DNA from: an uncultured Muribaculaceae bacterium
Lineage (GTDB): Bacteria > Bacteroidota > Bacteroidia > Bacteroidales > Muribaculaceae
Direction: 5' to 3'
DNA: 64,000 nucleotides
NCBI GenBank assembly: GCA_910583525.1
Contig: CAJTXL010000007.1
Location: 42,780 to 106,779, forward strand
The notes under the pieces were generated by a model. That model was not told the DNA's origin. It saw nothing but the letters and a program-made list of their open reading frames with translations, and did no database searches. This document shows positions 1 to 8,407 of this stretch, in pieces (the first letter of the stretch is position 1; the number at the start of each line of letters is the position of its first letter). The translations under genes were made by a program, and so were the position numbers.

Positions 1-398
1 AGACGTTCACTGCCGGCATAGTGCTCACCGGAACGGAAATCAAAAGCATCCGTGCCGGGCACGCTTCTTTGGTCGACACCTTCTGCTACATAACTACGCC
101 GCAAAACGAGGTATGGGTGAAGAACATGAACATAGCGACATACTTCTACGGCTCTTACAACAACCATGAAGCCCGACGCGACCGTAAACTTCTGCTCAGC
201 AAAAAAGAGATAGCAAAACTTGCCAAAAACGGCCGTGACGCAGGCTACACCATTGTGCCCCTGCGGCTGTTCATCAACGAGCGCGGTCTTGCGAAGCTGG
301 TAATAGGCATAGCACGAGGCAAAAAGGAATATGACAAACGCCAGGCCATCAAAGAACGTGAGGATAAACGCTCTCTTGCACGCTTGATGCACAAATAA
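1..398 (+). CDS. smpB: SsrA-binding protein SmpB (5' end outside window)
   Basis: Binds tmRNA and brings it to stalled ribosomes for trans-translation. The frame is open to the left edge: codons before the GTG at 21 read [15 protein letters not shown], the usual internal start of the SmpB barrel, so the true start lies before base 1 and GTG 21 is not it. The visible 131 residues include the conserved NPKRDRKLLL-like stretch (here [15 protein letters not shown]) and a basic C-terminal tail ending in RSLARLMHK, as expected for the part that enters the A site. mutS2 starts about 12 bases after the stop, so the two are probably cotranscribed. Identification is firm; only the N-terminus is missing. 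Confidence 0.95.
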   Translation, partial: TFTAGIVLTGTEIKSIRAGHASLVDTFCYITTPQNEVWVKNMNIATYFYGSYNNHEARRDRKLLLSKKEIAKLAKNGRDAGYTIVPLRLFINERGLAKLVIGIARGKKEYDKRQAIKEREDKRSLARLMHK

Positions 399-410
399 AC
401 GTGTGTGGCA

Positions 411-2879
411 ATGGTTTATCCTGACAGCATAGAACATAAGACAGGCTTCGACGCGGTGCGTGAGCATATTGCCGGGCTTTGCTCTTCATCGTTGGGCAGA
501 GATATCTGTGCACAGATGTCTTTTTCGGCAAACTTCGCAACTGTCAGACGGACACTGCGCGAGACAGCCGAGATGCTCGCCATAATATCGGCCGACAATG
601 ATTTCTCAATCGGCGGCATCCACGACAAGCGCGCAATGCTCACGGCTCTGCGCGTGCCCGGCTCTTTTCCGGCCGAGAGCGAGCTACAGGGGCTGCGGAC
701 GTCGCTCGGAGCCATGGCAGAGATTGCGTCATTTTTCTCGAAAGTGAGAAAAGAAGAGAATGACAGGATAACCACTCCCTACCCCGAACTCGACACCCTC
801 GCACGCGACCTCTACGCATTCCCTGCCGTGACCGCAGCCATCGACCGCATAATAGACCGTCACGGCGAGATAAAAGACAACGCATCACCCGAACTGGCCG
901 ACATACGACGCTCGATGTCGGCATGTGCCGGGAGCATAAACTCTACCATGCGGCGCGTGATAGCCAATGCCGTCAAAGAAGGATACCTCGAAGCAGACGT
1001 CACGCCGTCGGTACGCGACGGTAGACTTGTGATACCCGTCGCGCCGATGTACAAGCGCAAGATATCGGGCATCGTTCACGACGAATCGGCATCGGGCAAA
1101 ACATTCTTCATCGAACCTGCCGAACTTGTAGAGGCAAACAACCGGCTGCGCGAGCTCGGCATCGAAGAGCGCCGCGAAATAGTACGCATCCTCACAGCGC
1201 TCGCCGACACCATACGACCTGACATCGACGCACTGCTCGACGGCTTCGGACTGCTCGGCACATTCGACTTCATTCACGCAAAAGCGAAATATGCCAATAT
1301 CGTAGGCGGAGCGCTGCCCCACCTTTCCGACAAGCCCGAAATAGAGTGGTATCATGCCTGCCACCCCGTGCTGAAACTGTCTCTCGAACGGCAAGGCAAA
1401 GAGATAGTACCGCTCGACATCACCCTCTCGCACGAAAAGCGCATCCTCGTGATATCGGGACCTAACGCCGGCGGCAAATCGGTGACGCTCAAAACCGTAG
1501 CCATCGTACAGTATATGGCACAATGCGGCATATTGCCTCCGATGTACGACAACTCGCACTTAGGCGTGATGGACAGCATCTTCATCGACATCGGCGACGA
1601 CCAGTCTATCGAAGACGACCTCTCGACCTATTCGTCGCATCTGCGGAACATGAAGTTCTTCCTCTCACACGGCGATGCCGCCACGCTTGTGCTGATTGAC
1701 GAGTTCGGCGGCGGCACCGAACCACAGATAGGCGGTGCCATCGCCCAGGCCATGCTCAAGCAATTCAACAAGCGCGGCATGTGGGGAGTGATAACGACCC
1801 ATTACCACAACCTCAAACAATTCGCCGAGGAAACGCCCGGACTTGTCAACGGCTCTATGCTTTACGACCGCCAACGCATGGAGCCCATGTTCCGGCTTGC
1901 CATAGGAAACCCCGGCAGTTCTTTCGCCATAGAAATAGCACGAAAAACGGGCATTCCTGAAGAAATCATAGCCGATGCCGGAGAAATCGTAGGCAGCGAC
2001 TATGTGAACATGGACCGCTATCTGCTCGACATCGCCCGCGACCGCCGCTATTGGGAGAACAAACGCAGCGCCATAAGGCAAAAAGAGAAGCATATCGATG
2101 ACATACTCGCACGGTATGAAGAGGAGATAGAGACTTTGCGCGGAAAGCGCCGCGAAATAATAAGCGAGGCAAAAGAGCAGGCCCAACGCATACTCGACGA
2201 GAGCAATTCGGCGATAGAGCGCACCATACGCGAAATACGCACGTCGCAGGCCGAAAAAGAACGTACACAGGAAGCTCGGCGACGTTTGGAAGCAGACCGG
2301 CGCACCCTCGCCGACAAAACGGAAAAAGCCGAGCGGCATCCGCTGCTCGAACGCCGAACCCCAAAGAAAAAGACAAGGTCTGAAAACGCTCAGAAAGCTG
2401 TTGCAGAACAGCCTCTTGCGGTCGGCGACAACGTACTGCTCGACGGAGCCGGAACGGTCGGCACGATAGCGGCCATTTCGGGCAAAGACGCCACCGTAAT
2501 TTTCGGACAGATGAAAACCACCGTAAAACTCGCACGCCTCAAACGAACAATCAAAAAAGCCCAAAGCGGCGCCGTGCCGGGTGGCGTGAGTTATATTTCG
2601 ACACAGACCGCCGAGGCAAACAGAGAGCGACAGCTGGCTTTCAGCAACGAGATAGACGTAAGAGGCATGAGAACAGACGAAGCCGTGCAGGCGGTGATGT
2701 ACTATATCGACGACGCAATCCAGTTCAACGCCGGACGCATCCGCATACTGCACGGCACAGGCACGGGCGCACTCAGACAATATATACGCCGCTATCTCGA
2801 CACTGTAGATGCCGTGCACAGATACCACGACGAAGACGTGCGCTTCGGGGGGCCGGGCATAACAGTTGTAGAATTCTAA
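411..2879 (+). CDS. mutS2: MutS2 family ATPase with Smr domain
   Basis: 822-residue MutS2. Walker A GPNAGGKS is at residues 350-357, Walker B LVLIDE ends at Asp430-Glu431, and a long charged coiled-coil segment (about 530-660) precedes a C-terminal Smr domain (last 75 residues) with IDVRGMRTDEA and LHGTGTGALR. The mismatch-recognition domain I of MutS is absent, as usual for MutS2. Family members act in suppression of recombination; in Bacillus MutS2 rescues collided ribosomes. The adjacent smpB (12 bp upstream) makes the ribosome role attractive here, but that is inference. I chose ATG 411 over the in-frame GTG 405, which lies only two codons earlier. A transporter gene follows 2 bp after the stop. 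Confidence 0.95.
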   Translation: MVYPDSIEHKTGFDAVREHIAGLCSSSLGRDICAQMSFSANFATVRRTLRETAEMLAIISADNDFSIGGIHDKRAMLTALRVPGSFPAESELQGLRTSLGAMAEIASFFSKVRKEENDRITTPYPELDTLARDLYAFPAVTAAIDRIIDRHGEIKDNASPELADIRRSMSACAGSINSTMRRVIANAVKEGYLEADVTPSVRDGRLVIPVAPMYKRKISGIVHDESASGKTFFIEPAELVEANNRLRELGIEERREIVRILTALADTIRPDIDALLDGFGLLGTFDFIHAKAKYANIVGGALPHLSDKPEIEWYHACHPVLKLSLERQGKEIVPLDITLSHEKRILVISGPNAGGKSVTLKTVAIVQYMAQCGILPPMYDNSHLGVMDSIFIDIGDDQSIEDDLSTYSSHLRNMKFFLSHGDAATLVLIDEFGGGTEPQIGGAIAQAMLKQFNKRGMWGVITTHYHNLKQFAEETPGLVNGSMLYDRQRMEPMFRLAIGNPGSSFAIEIARKTGIPEEIIADAGEIVGSDYVNMDRYLLDIARDRRYWENKRSAIRQKEKHIDDILARYEEEIETLRGKRREIISEAKEQAQRILDESNSAIERTIREIRTSQAEKERTQEARRRLEADRRTLADKTEKAERHPLLERRTPKKKTRSENAQKAVAEQPLAVGDNVLLDGAGTVGTIAAISGKDATVIFGQMKTTVKLARLKRTIKKAQSGAVPGGVSYISTQTAEANRERQLAFSNEIDVRGMRTDEAVQAVMYYIDDAIQFNAGRIRILHGTGTGALRQYIRRYLDTVDAVHRYHDEDVRFGGPGITVVEF

Positions 2880-2881
2880 AT

Positions 2882-3454
2882 ATGTTAGGAACATTATTTT
2901 TGACATTCGCAAAAATAGGCGCATTCACGTTCGGCGGCGGATGGGCCATGATAAGCATAATAGAACGCGAGGTGGTCGACAAACGCCATTGGCTCGACCG
3001 TCCCGAGTTCCTCGACCTTCTCGCCTTGGCACAATCGATGCCGGGCATTCTTGCCGTGAACATATCTGTGGTTGTGGGCGACAAACTGCGCGGCCTCAAA
3101 GGCGCATTGGCAGCCTCGGCAGGCACAATAATGCCTTGCTTTTTCATCATTCTGTTCATAGCCATGTTCCTGACGCCAGAGATGATTACGACCAACCCCA
3201 CACTGACGGCCATCTTCAAAGGCATACGGCCTGTTGTGGTCGCACTGATATTGGCCCCGGTGTTCACCACGGCGCGTTCGGCGAAAATCGGGTGGAAGCT
3301 CGCATGGATACCTGCGGCAGTGGCACTGCTGATATGGTCGAAATGGCCTGTGGTGTCAAACCCGATACTGTATATAGTTCTCGGCGGAGCAATGGGATAT
3401 TGGCTTTCTGTCGGTCGTAAACTTCGCAAAAACAAGGAAGGAGGACAAGGATGA
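2882..3454 (+). CDS. Chromate transporter-type protein, first half of a split pair
   Basis: 190-residue membrane protein of the CHR (ChrA) family, single-domain form. It has the FGGG motif near the N-terminus (FTFGGGWAMISIIE), the conserved AQSMPGILAVN segment, and about five or six hydrophobic stretches. Two-domain ChrA proteins are about 400 residues; here the halves are separate genes, and this one overlaps the next by 4 bp (ATGA), which suggests the two proteins form a heterodimer in the inner membrane. CHR proteins export chromate in some bacteria, but most short pairs have no tested substrate, so 'chromate' is a family label only. Confidence 0.85.
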   Translation: MLGTLFLTFAKIGAFTFGGGWAMISIIEREVVDKRHWLDRPEFLDLLALAQSMPGILAVNISVVVGDKLRGLKGALAASAGTIMPCFFIILFIAMFLTPEMITTNPTLTAIFKGIRPVVVALILAPVFTTARSAKIGWKLAWIPAAVALLIWSKWPVVSNPILYIVLGGAMGYWLSVGRKLRKNKEGGQG

Positions 3455-4023
3455 CAATCTACCTTCGGCTCATCTGGAGCTATCTGAAAATAGGCTTTTT
3501 CGGTTTCGGCGGCGGCTATGCCATGCTTGCGCTGATTGAAAACGAGATTGTGACTCCGGGGTGGATTACGCAGCAGATGTTCACCGATATTGTTGCAATA
3601 TCGCAGATGACCCCCGGCCCTATAGGCATCAACTCGGCAACCTACATAGGGTATGTCGCCCCGGCGGCATCATCGCCGGCACTTTCATCGCCGGTCTACG
3701 GCATAATAGGCTCGTTGCTGTGCACCCTTGTGGTAGTGCTTCCGTCGTTCATCCTTGTGCGCTATGCCGGACATTATATATCGCGTCATCGCGAAAGCGC
3801 CGCACTCAAAGGCGTTTTCGCCGGACTCAGGCCGGTAGTAATCGGGTTGATAGCTTCGGCCGCTCTGATTCTTATGAACGGAGAGAACTTCGGCAGCACG
3901 CCCTCCGATGTAACAAAAAGCATCATTCTCGCAACGGTAGCGCTGGGCATGACCCTTTTCACGAAAGTCCACCCTATTTTGCTGATAATAGCCGCCGGCG
4001 TAATAGGATATTTCATATTCTGA
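3451..4023 (+). CDS. Chromate transporter-type protein, second half of a split pair
   Basis: 190 residues, paralogous to the preceding gene. It carries the same landmarks: GFGGGYAMLALIE near the N-terminus and SQMTPGPIGINSATYIGY, followed by alternating hydrophobic segments and a short C-terminus ending in a hydrophobic helix. Translational coupling to the first half through the ATGA overlap fits an obligate pair. folC starts 1 bp after the stop. The protein is inner membrane; the substrate is unknown. Confidence 0.85.
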   Translation: MTIYLRLIWSYLKIGFFGFGGGYAMLALIENEIVTPGWITQQMFTDIVAISQMTPGPIGINSATYIGYVAPAASSPALSSPVYGIIGSLLCTLVVVLPSFILVRYAGHYISRHRESAALKGVFAGLRPVVIGLIASAALILMNGENFGSTPSDVTKSIILATVALGMTLFTKVHPILLIIAAGVIGYFIF

Positions 4024-4024
4024 C

Positions 4025-5332
4025 ATGGATTACAAAGAAACCCTCGATTATCTATACGGGCAAGTGCCCATGTTCCAGAACCTCGGCGCAGGGGCATACA
4101 AACCCGGACTCGACACCACTCTCGCATTGGCGAAGCATTGGGGAGCCCCACACAAGCGGCTGCGCGCGGCCATACACGTCGGCGGCACAAACGGCAAAGG
4201 CAGCACCGCGCATACCTTGGCCGCCATACTGCAATCGGCAGGCTACAAGACGGGGCTATACACATCGCCTCACCTCGTGGATTTCAGAGAACGGATACGC
4301 ATCAACGGTAAGCCTGTCGATAAAGAGTACGTGACACGTTTCGTAAGCGATTACATGGCCGACGACTCTCTAACGGCACTTCACCCTACCTTCTTTGAGC
4401 TAAGCACCATCATGGCGCTCAGCTATTTCGCCGACGAAGATGTCGACGTGGTAGTAATAGAGGTAGGTCTCGGCGGACGGCTCGACTGCACCAACATAAT
4501 AAGTCCGCTTCTGAGCATCATCACCAACATATCGCTCGACCACACGGCATTGTTGGGGCATACCGAACCTGAAATCGCCGTCGAGAAGGCCGGCATCATA
4601 AAGCCCGGCATTCCGGCTGTGGTGGGCAATGCATCTGGCGAAGTTCGCGAGGTCTTCGCGGCAAAGGCATCGCAAGTCGGCGCTCCACTGACTTTTGCAT
4701 GCGAACACGCATACTTCAGCAAAGCCGTACACACTGACGGCCACATCGAATACTCAGGCACTGCATGGGGAGCCATTGAGGCCGAACTGTGCGGAGACTG
4801 CCAAATTGAAAACACCGCCACGGTATTGGCCGCCCTTGAAATACTGAAAGACAAATTTCCTCATATTAATCCCGACGCCGTGCGGCAGGGATTTGCATCT
4901 GTATGCGGACTGACGGGGCTTATGGGTCGGTGGATGACCCTGCAAAGCGCACCCGTCCGCATCATCTGCGACACCGGGCACAACATCGGGGGCTGGGAAT
5001 GGCTCGGCAAGACGTTGAGAGATATTTCACAGCACGGCACCCTGCACATGGTGCTCGGTTTCGTGAACGACAAGGACATCGATGCCATCATGGCGCAGAT
5101 GCCCGTCGGGGCAAGCTACCATTTCGCCACGCCATCGGTAAAACGCGGTCGCCCGGCAGAAGAGACAGCTGCGGCTGCGGCCCAATTCGGGCTGAATGGA
5201 ATATGCCACCCGACCGTAGCCGACGCCTTCGATGCCGCGAAAGCTTCGGCCGCCGACGGCGACACCATCTTTGTCGGCGGCAGCACCTTCGTTGTGGCCG
5301 ATTTGCTCGAAGCAACAGCAGCGTGTAGATAG
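4025..5332 (+). CDS. folC: Folylpolyglutamate synthase / dihydrofolate synthase FolC
   Basis: 435-residue Mur-ligase-family enzyme that adds glutamate to dihydropteroate and folates in the cytoplasm. The ATP-binding loop GGTNGKGSTAHTL lies near residue 55, followed by the folate-family stretches LYTSPHLVDFRERIRING and VEVGLGGRLDCTN, and a C-terminal half with DTGHNIGGWEW, a variant of the usual DGAHN motif. Length is normal. It is the last gene before a fresh promoter at 5363-5394, so the left operon probably ends here, though I see no strong hairpin. The dual activity is assumed from the family. Confidence 0.93.
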   Translation: MDYKETLDYLYGQVPMFQNLGAGAYKPGLDTTLALAKHWGAPHKRLRAAIHVGGTNGKGSTAHTLAAILQSAGYKTGLYTSPHLVDFRERIRINGKPVDKEYVTRFVSDYMADDSLTALHPTFFELSTIMALSYFADEDVDVVVIEVGLGGRLDCTNIISPLLSIITNISLDHTALLGHTEPEIAVEKAGIIKPGIPAVVGNASGEVREVFAAKASQVGAPLTFACEHAYFSKAVHTDGHIEYSGTAWGAIEAELCGDCQIENTATVLAALEILKDKFPHINPDAVRQGFASVCGLTGLMGRWMTLQSAPVRIICDTGHNIGGWEWLGKTLRDISQHGTLHMVLGFVNDKDIDAIMAQMPVGASYHFATPSVKRGRPAEETAAAAAQFGLNGICHPTVADAFDAAKASAADGDTIFVGGSTFVVADLLEATAACR

Positions 5333-5362
5333 CGTTTTGCGACACAACGCAAAAAACGGGGT

Positions 5363-5394
5363 GTTGCGCGATTGCAAAATAATGCGTAACTTTG
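5363..5394 (+). promoter_or_regulatory. Bacteroidetes-type promoter for hpt-adk-ligase
   Basis: TAACTTTG at 5387-5394 matches the -7 consensus TAnnTTTG exactly, and TTG at 5364-5366 sits 20 nt upstream, the spacing expected for the primary Bacteroidetes sigma factor. The hpt start codon is 24 bp downstream, giving a short leader. Confidence 0.8.
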
Positions 5395-5418
5395 CATAAT
5401 TTATTTTTCGCATCACCA

Positions 5419-5961
5419 ATGGAACAAGTGACTTATGAGGGCCTCACATTCCAGCCCTATATCTCCAAGAAAGAAATAGCCGCTCGCGTTGACGAGCTCG
5501 GCAAAGAAATTGTGCGTGACTGCGCCGGTAAAATGCCCCTGTTTGTGTGTGTGCTCAACGGGGCATTTCCTTTTGCCAGCGACCTGTTCCGGGCTGTCGA
5601 AAGCATCGACGCCGAAATAACGTTCATACGCCTGCAAAGCTATCAGGGAACGGAATCGACAGGCGCCGTCAAAGAAGTGCTCGGGCTGCACGAGAACATT
5701 GAAGGCCGCACCGTGATAGTTGTCGAAGACATCGTTGACACCGGCAACACGATTTTCAGGCTCGTGAACGACCTGAAGAAACACAAGCCGGCCGACGTCA
5801 AAGTAGCGACGCTCCTTTTCAAGCCCGACGCCCTCGTAAGGCCCGTGCAACCCGACTACGTGGGTTTCAGCATCCCGACAAAATTCATCATCGGCTACGG
5901 ACTCGACCTAAACGGCAAAGCACGTAACCTGAACGACATCTACATCCTCAAAGAGGAATGA
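5419..5961 (+). CDS. hpt: Hypoxanthine phosphoribosyltransferase
   Basis: 180-residue purine-salvage enzyme (hypoxanthine/guanine plus PRPP to IMP/GMP). The PRPP loop is [13 protein letters not shown], and the catalytic-loop region [11 protein letters not shown] and the C-terminal [15 protein letters not shown] are all typical. An in-frame ATG at 5392 is rejected as the start because it overlaps the -7 box of the promoter; ATG 5419 gives [11 protein letters not shown], the normal N-terminus. adk follows 21 bp downstream in the same operon, a purine-nucleotide pairing. Confidence 0.93.
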   Translation: MEQVTYEGLTFQPYISKKEIAARVDELGKEIVRDCAGKMPLFVCVLNGAFPFASDLFRAVESIDAEITFIRLQSYQGTESTGAVKEVLGLHENIEGRTVIVVEDIVDTGNTIFRLVNDLKKHKPADVKVATLLFKPDALVRPVQPDYVGFSIPTKFIIGYGLDLNGKARNLNDIYILKEE

Positions 5962-5982
5962 CCCCCAGCACTACAGACTGAC

Positions 5983-6564
5983 ATGAACATAGTTATTTTT
6001 GGAGCTCCGGGCAGCGGCAAAGGCACTCAGAGCGACAAACTAATAGCCGAATACGGCCTATACCACATATCAACCGGCGAGCTTCTGAGAGAGCACATAG
6101 CCCGCGGGACACATCTTGGCGAAGTTGCGGACTCCTATATATCGCGAGGTCTGCTTATTCCCGACGAGCTGATGATTGACGTGCTCTCCGACCTCTTCAA
6201 GCAGCACCCCGAGCACATAGCCAGCGGCGTGATTTTCGACGGCTTTCCCCGTACGATAGCTCAGGCCGAGGCTCTTGCGGAAATGCTGAAAGAGCACGGC
6301 ACGGAAGTACATGCCGTAGTCGGTCTCGACGTCGATGAAGACGAGCTTATCAGGCGCATGCTCGACCGAGGCAAACAGAGCGGCCGCTCCGACGACAAGC
6401 TCGACACCATACGCAAACGCCTGGACGTGTACCACAAACAGACGGCGCCGCTGAAGGAGTATTATCTCAACAAGGGCTGTTTCCACAACATCGACGGAAA
6501 CCGCCCGATTGATGACATCTTCAGTTCGATACGCACCGAACTGGCGCCCCACAAAGACAAATAA
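5983..6564 (+). CDS. adk: Adenylate kinase
   Basis: 193 residues; catalyses AMP + ATP = 2 ADP. The P-loop GAPGSGKGTQ is at residues 7-16, with the AMP-binding HISTGELLR and VIFDGFPRT motifs. The LID region (DRGKQSGRSDDKLD) is the short form without zinc-binding cysteines, which explains the length below the usual 214-218 residues. The stop is 3 bp before the next start codon. Confidence 0.96.
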   Translation: MNIVIFGAPGSGKGTQSDKLIAEYGLYHISTGELLREHIARGTHLGEVADSYISRGLLIPDELMIDVLSDLFKQHPEHIASGVIFDGFPRTIAQAEALAEMLKEHGTEVHAVVGLDVDEDELIRRMLDRGKQSGRSDDKLDTIRKRLDVYHKQTAPLKEYYLNKGCFHNIDGNRPIDDIFSSIRTELAPHKDK

Positions 6565-6567
6565 GAA

Positions 6568-8313
6568 ATGACCTATACCTTCGAAGAACCTTATTGCGAA
6601 CCGCCGTTCGACGACCTGCTGGAGATATACCGGCACAATTTCGCCGAAAATTTCACCTTGCCGGCCCTGACCGACTACGTCACCGGCAAAACAATCAGCT
6701 ACGGAGACATGGCGCGACGAATAGCCCGCATGCACCTGTTCTTCGAACTTGCCGGTGTGCAGCCCGGCGACAAGGTGGCGCTTTTAGGCAAGAATACGCC
6801 CAACTGGGTTATAACATTCATGGCTACCATAACCTACGGCGCCGTGATTGTGCCCATACTGCACGATTTCAATCCGGCCGACGCGCTGCACATCATCAAC
6901 CATTCGGACGCAGTGCTGCTCTTTGTCAGCGAAGGCATTTTCCCTCAGCTCGACTTCGAGGCCATGCCGCAGATACGGGCCGTGGTATCGCTCGACAACC
7001 GTACGGTGATAGCCGAACGCGCCCCACAGCCGAGCGCAAGGCGTCGCAAGGGTGAGACGACACACCGCTCGATAGTAACCAATCTCACACGACAATTCCG
7101 CAAGAGGTTTCCTGCCGGATTCTCTTCGACCGACATCCGCTACAGGCATTTCGACGGCTCTTCCATCGCCGTCATCAACTACACATCGGGTACCACAGGT
7201 TTCTCGAAAGGCGTGATGCTGTCGCTTGACAATCTGCGCGGCAATGTCGTTTTCGGCATTCGCTCGAAACTGCACTACGAAGGGTCGAGAGCATTGTCTT
7301 TCTTACCTTTAGCTCATGCCTACGGCTGCGCATTCGACATGCTTGTGCCTTTGGCGGTTGGCTCGCATGTGACACTTTTGGGCAAGACTCCGACGCCGAT
7401 GGTGTTGCTCAAAGCGCTCAGGCAGGTGCGTCCGTCGCTGATTATCTGCGTGCCTTTGATTCTCGAAAAAATCTACCGCAAGGTTGTGGTGCCTCAAATC
7501 ACGAAGAAGCCGATACGCTGGGTGCTTGCCGTGCCGGGGCTTGACAAAGCCGTATACAGCATGATACGCTCAAAGCTCGTCGATGCTTTCGGCGGCGCTT
7601 TCGAAGAGGTGATAGTAGGTGGCGCGGCATTGAACCACGAGGTCGAGGACTTTCTGTGCCGCATAAAATTCCCCTTCACCGTAGGATACGGCATGACAGA
7701 ATGCGGCCCATTGATAAGCTACTCGCCGTGGAGACGATTTACGACAGGTTCGGCCGGCCGTACGCTCAAAGGCATCATGGAGGCGCGGATTGCCGCTGAC
7801 GATACTCTCGGGACGGCTCCTAACGGCACTCCACAAGGCGAAATACTCGTGCGTGGACTGAATGTAATGTCGGGCTACTACAAAAATCCCGACGCAACAT
7901 TGGCCGCACTCGAAGAAGACGGCTGGCTGCATACCGGCGACATGGGATGGCTCGGAGCCCCCGACAGCCGCACCATCAACATACGCGGACGCTACAAGAC
8001 AATGATTTTGACCGCAAACGGGCAGAACATATACCCGGAGGAAATCGAGGCCAAACTCAGCAACATGCCATATGTGAGCGAATGTCTGGTTCTCGAACGC
8101 AACGGGCGTCTTGTCGCCCTATGTCATCCCGATGATGACGAGGTAAAACGTGACGCGCTCACCGACGAGCAGCTACAAGAAGCGATGCAGGCCAATCTCA
8201 AAAACCTCAACTCGATAGTCGCACCATATGAACAGGTGCACTCTATCGAAATCATGCCCGAGGAGTTCGAGAAAACGCCGAAACGCTCCATTCGCCGTTT
8301 CCTTTACAAATGA
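6568..8313 (+). CDS. Long-chain fatty acid-CoA ligase-like AMP-forming enzyme
   Basis: 581-residue member of the ANL superfamily. The P-loop reads INYTSGTTGFSKGVML, the A5 motif YGMTECGPLISYS and the A7/A8 region GWLHTGDMGWLG; a C-terminal basic segment (TPKRSIRRFLYK) replaces the common catalytic Lys context. It should activate a fatty acid to acyl-AMP and then acyl-CoA in the cytoplasm. It is the last gene of the hpt operon and is followed by a strong hairpin. An acyl-ACP or other carboxylate specificity cannot be excluded from sequence alone. Confidence 0.85.
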   Translation: MTYTFEEPYCEPPFDDLLEIYRHNFAENFTLPALTDYVTGKTISYGDMARRIARMHLFFELAGVQPGDKVALLGKNTPNWVITFMATITYGAVIVPILHDFNPADALHIINHSDAVLLFVSEGIFPQLDFEAMPQIRAVVSLDNRTVIAERAPQPSARRRKGETTHRSIVTNLTRQFRKRFPAGFSSTDIRYRHFDGSSIAVINYTSGTTGFSKGVMLSLDNLRGNVVFGIRSKLHYEGSRALSFLPLAHAYGCAFDMLVPLAVGSHVTLLGKTPTPMVLLKALRQVRPSLIICVPLILEKIYRKVVVPQITKKPIRWVLAVPGLDKAVYSMIRSKLVDAFGGAFEEVIVGGAALNHEVEDFLCRIKFPFTVGYGMTECGPLISYSPWRRFTTGSAGRTLKGIMEARIAADDTLGTAPNGTPQGEILVRGLNVMSGYYKNPDATLAALEEDGWLHTGDMGWLGAPDSRTINIRGRYKTMILTANGQNIYPEEIEAKLSNMPYVSECLVLERNGRLVALCHPDDDEVKRDALTDEQLQEAMQANLKNLNSIVAPYEQVHSIEIMPEEFEKTPKRSIRRFLYK

Positions 8314-8331
8314 CCTTGACAAAAAATCGTT

Positions 8332-8368
8332 AAAAAGCCCGACGGCATTGGCCTGTTTGGGCTTTTTT
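8332..8368 (+). terminator. Rho-independent terminator after the ligase gene
   Basis: AAAAAGCCC (8332-8340) pairs perfectly with GGGCTTTTT (8359-8367) across an 18-nt loop, ending in a run of six T. It lies 19 bp after the ligase stop codon. Confidence 0.75.
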
Positions 8369-8379
8369 GCGTATTTTTG
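8348..8379 (+). promoter_or_regulatory. Candidate promoter for the polyferredoxin operon
   Basis: TATTTTTG (8372-8379) fits TAnnTTTG, with TTGG at 8348-8351 about 20 nt upstream. It overlaps the terminator loop and right arm and lies 28 bp before the start codon at 8408. The -33 element is imperfect. Confidence 0.5.
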
Positions 8380-8407
8380 GCATTGATTATTCGTATTTTT
8401 TCACATA

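Noticed and set aside
405..410. GTG at 405 as the mutS2 start
   Set aside because: ATG at 411 is two codons later and preferred; the difference has no effect on the protein call.
1665..2924. 419-codon minus-strand frame opposite mutS2
   Set aside because: No motifs, and mutS2 with Walker and Smr motifs is certain on the plus strand.
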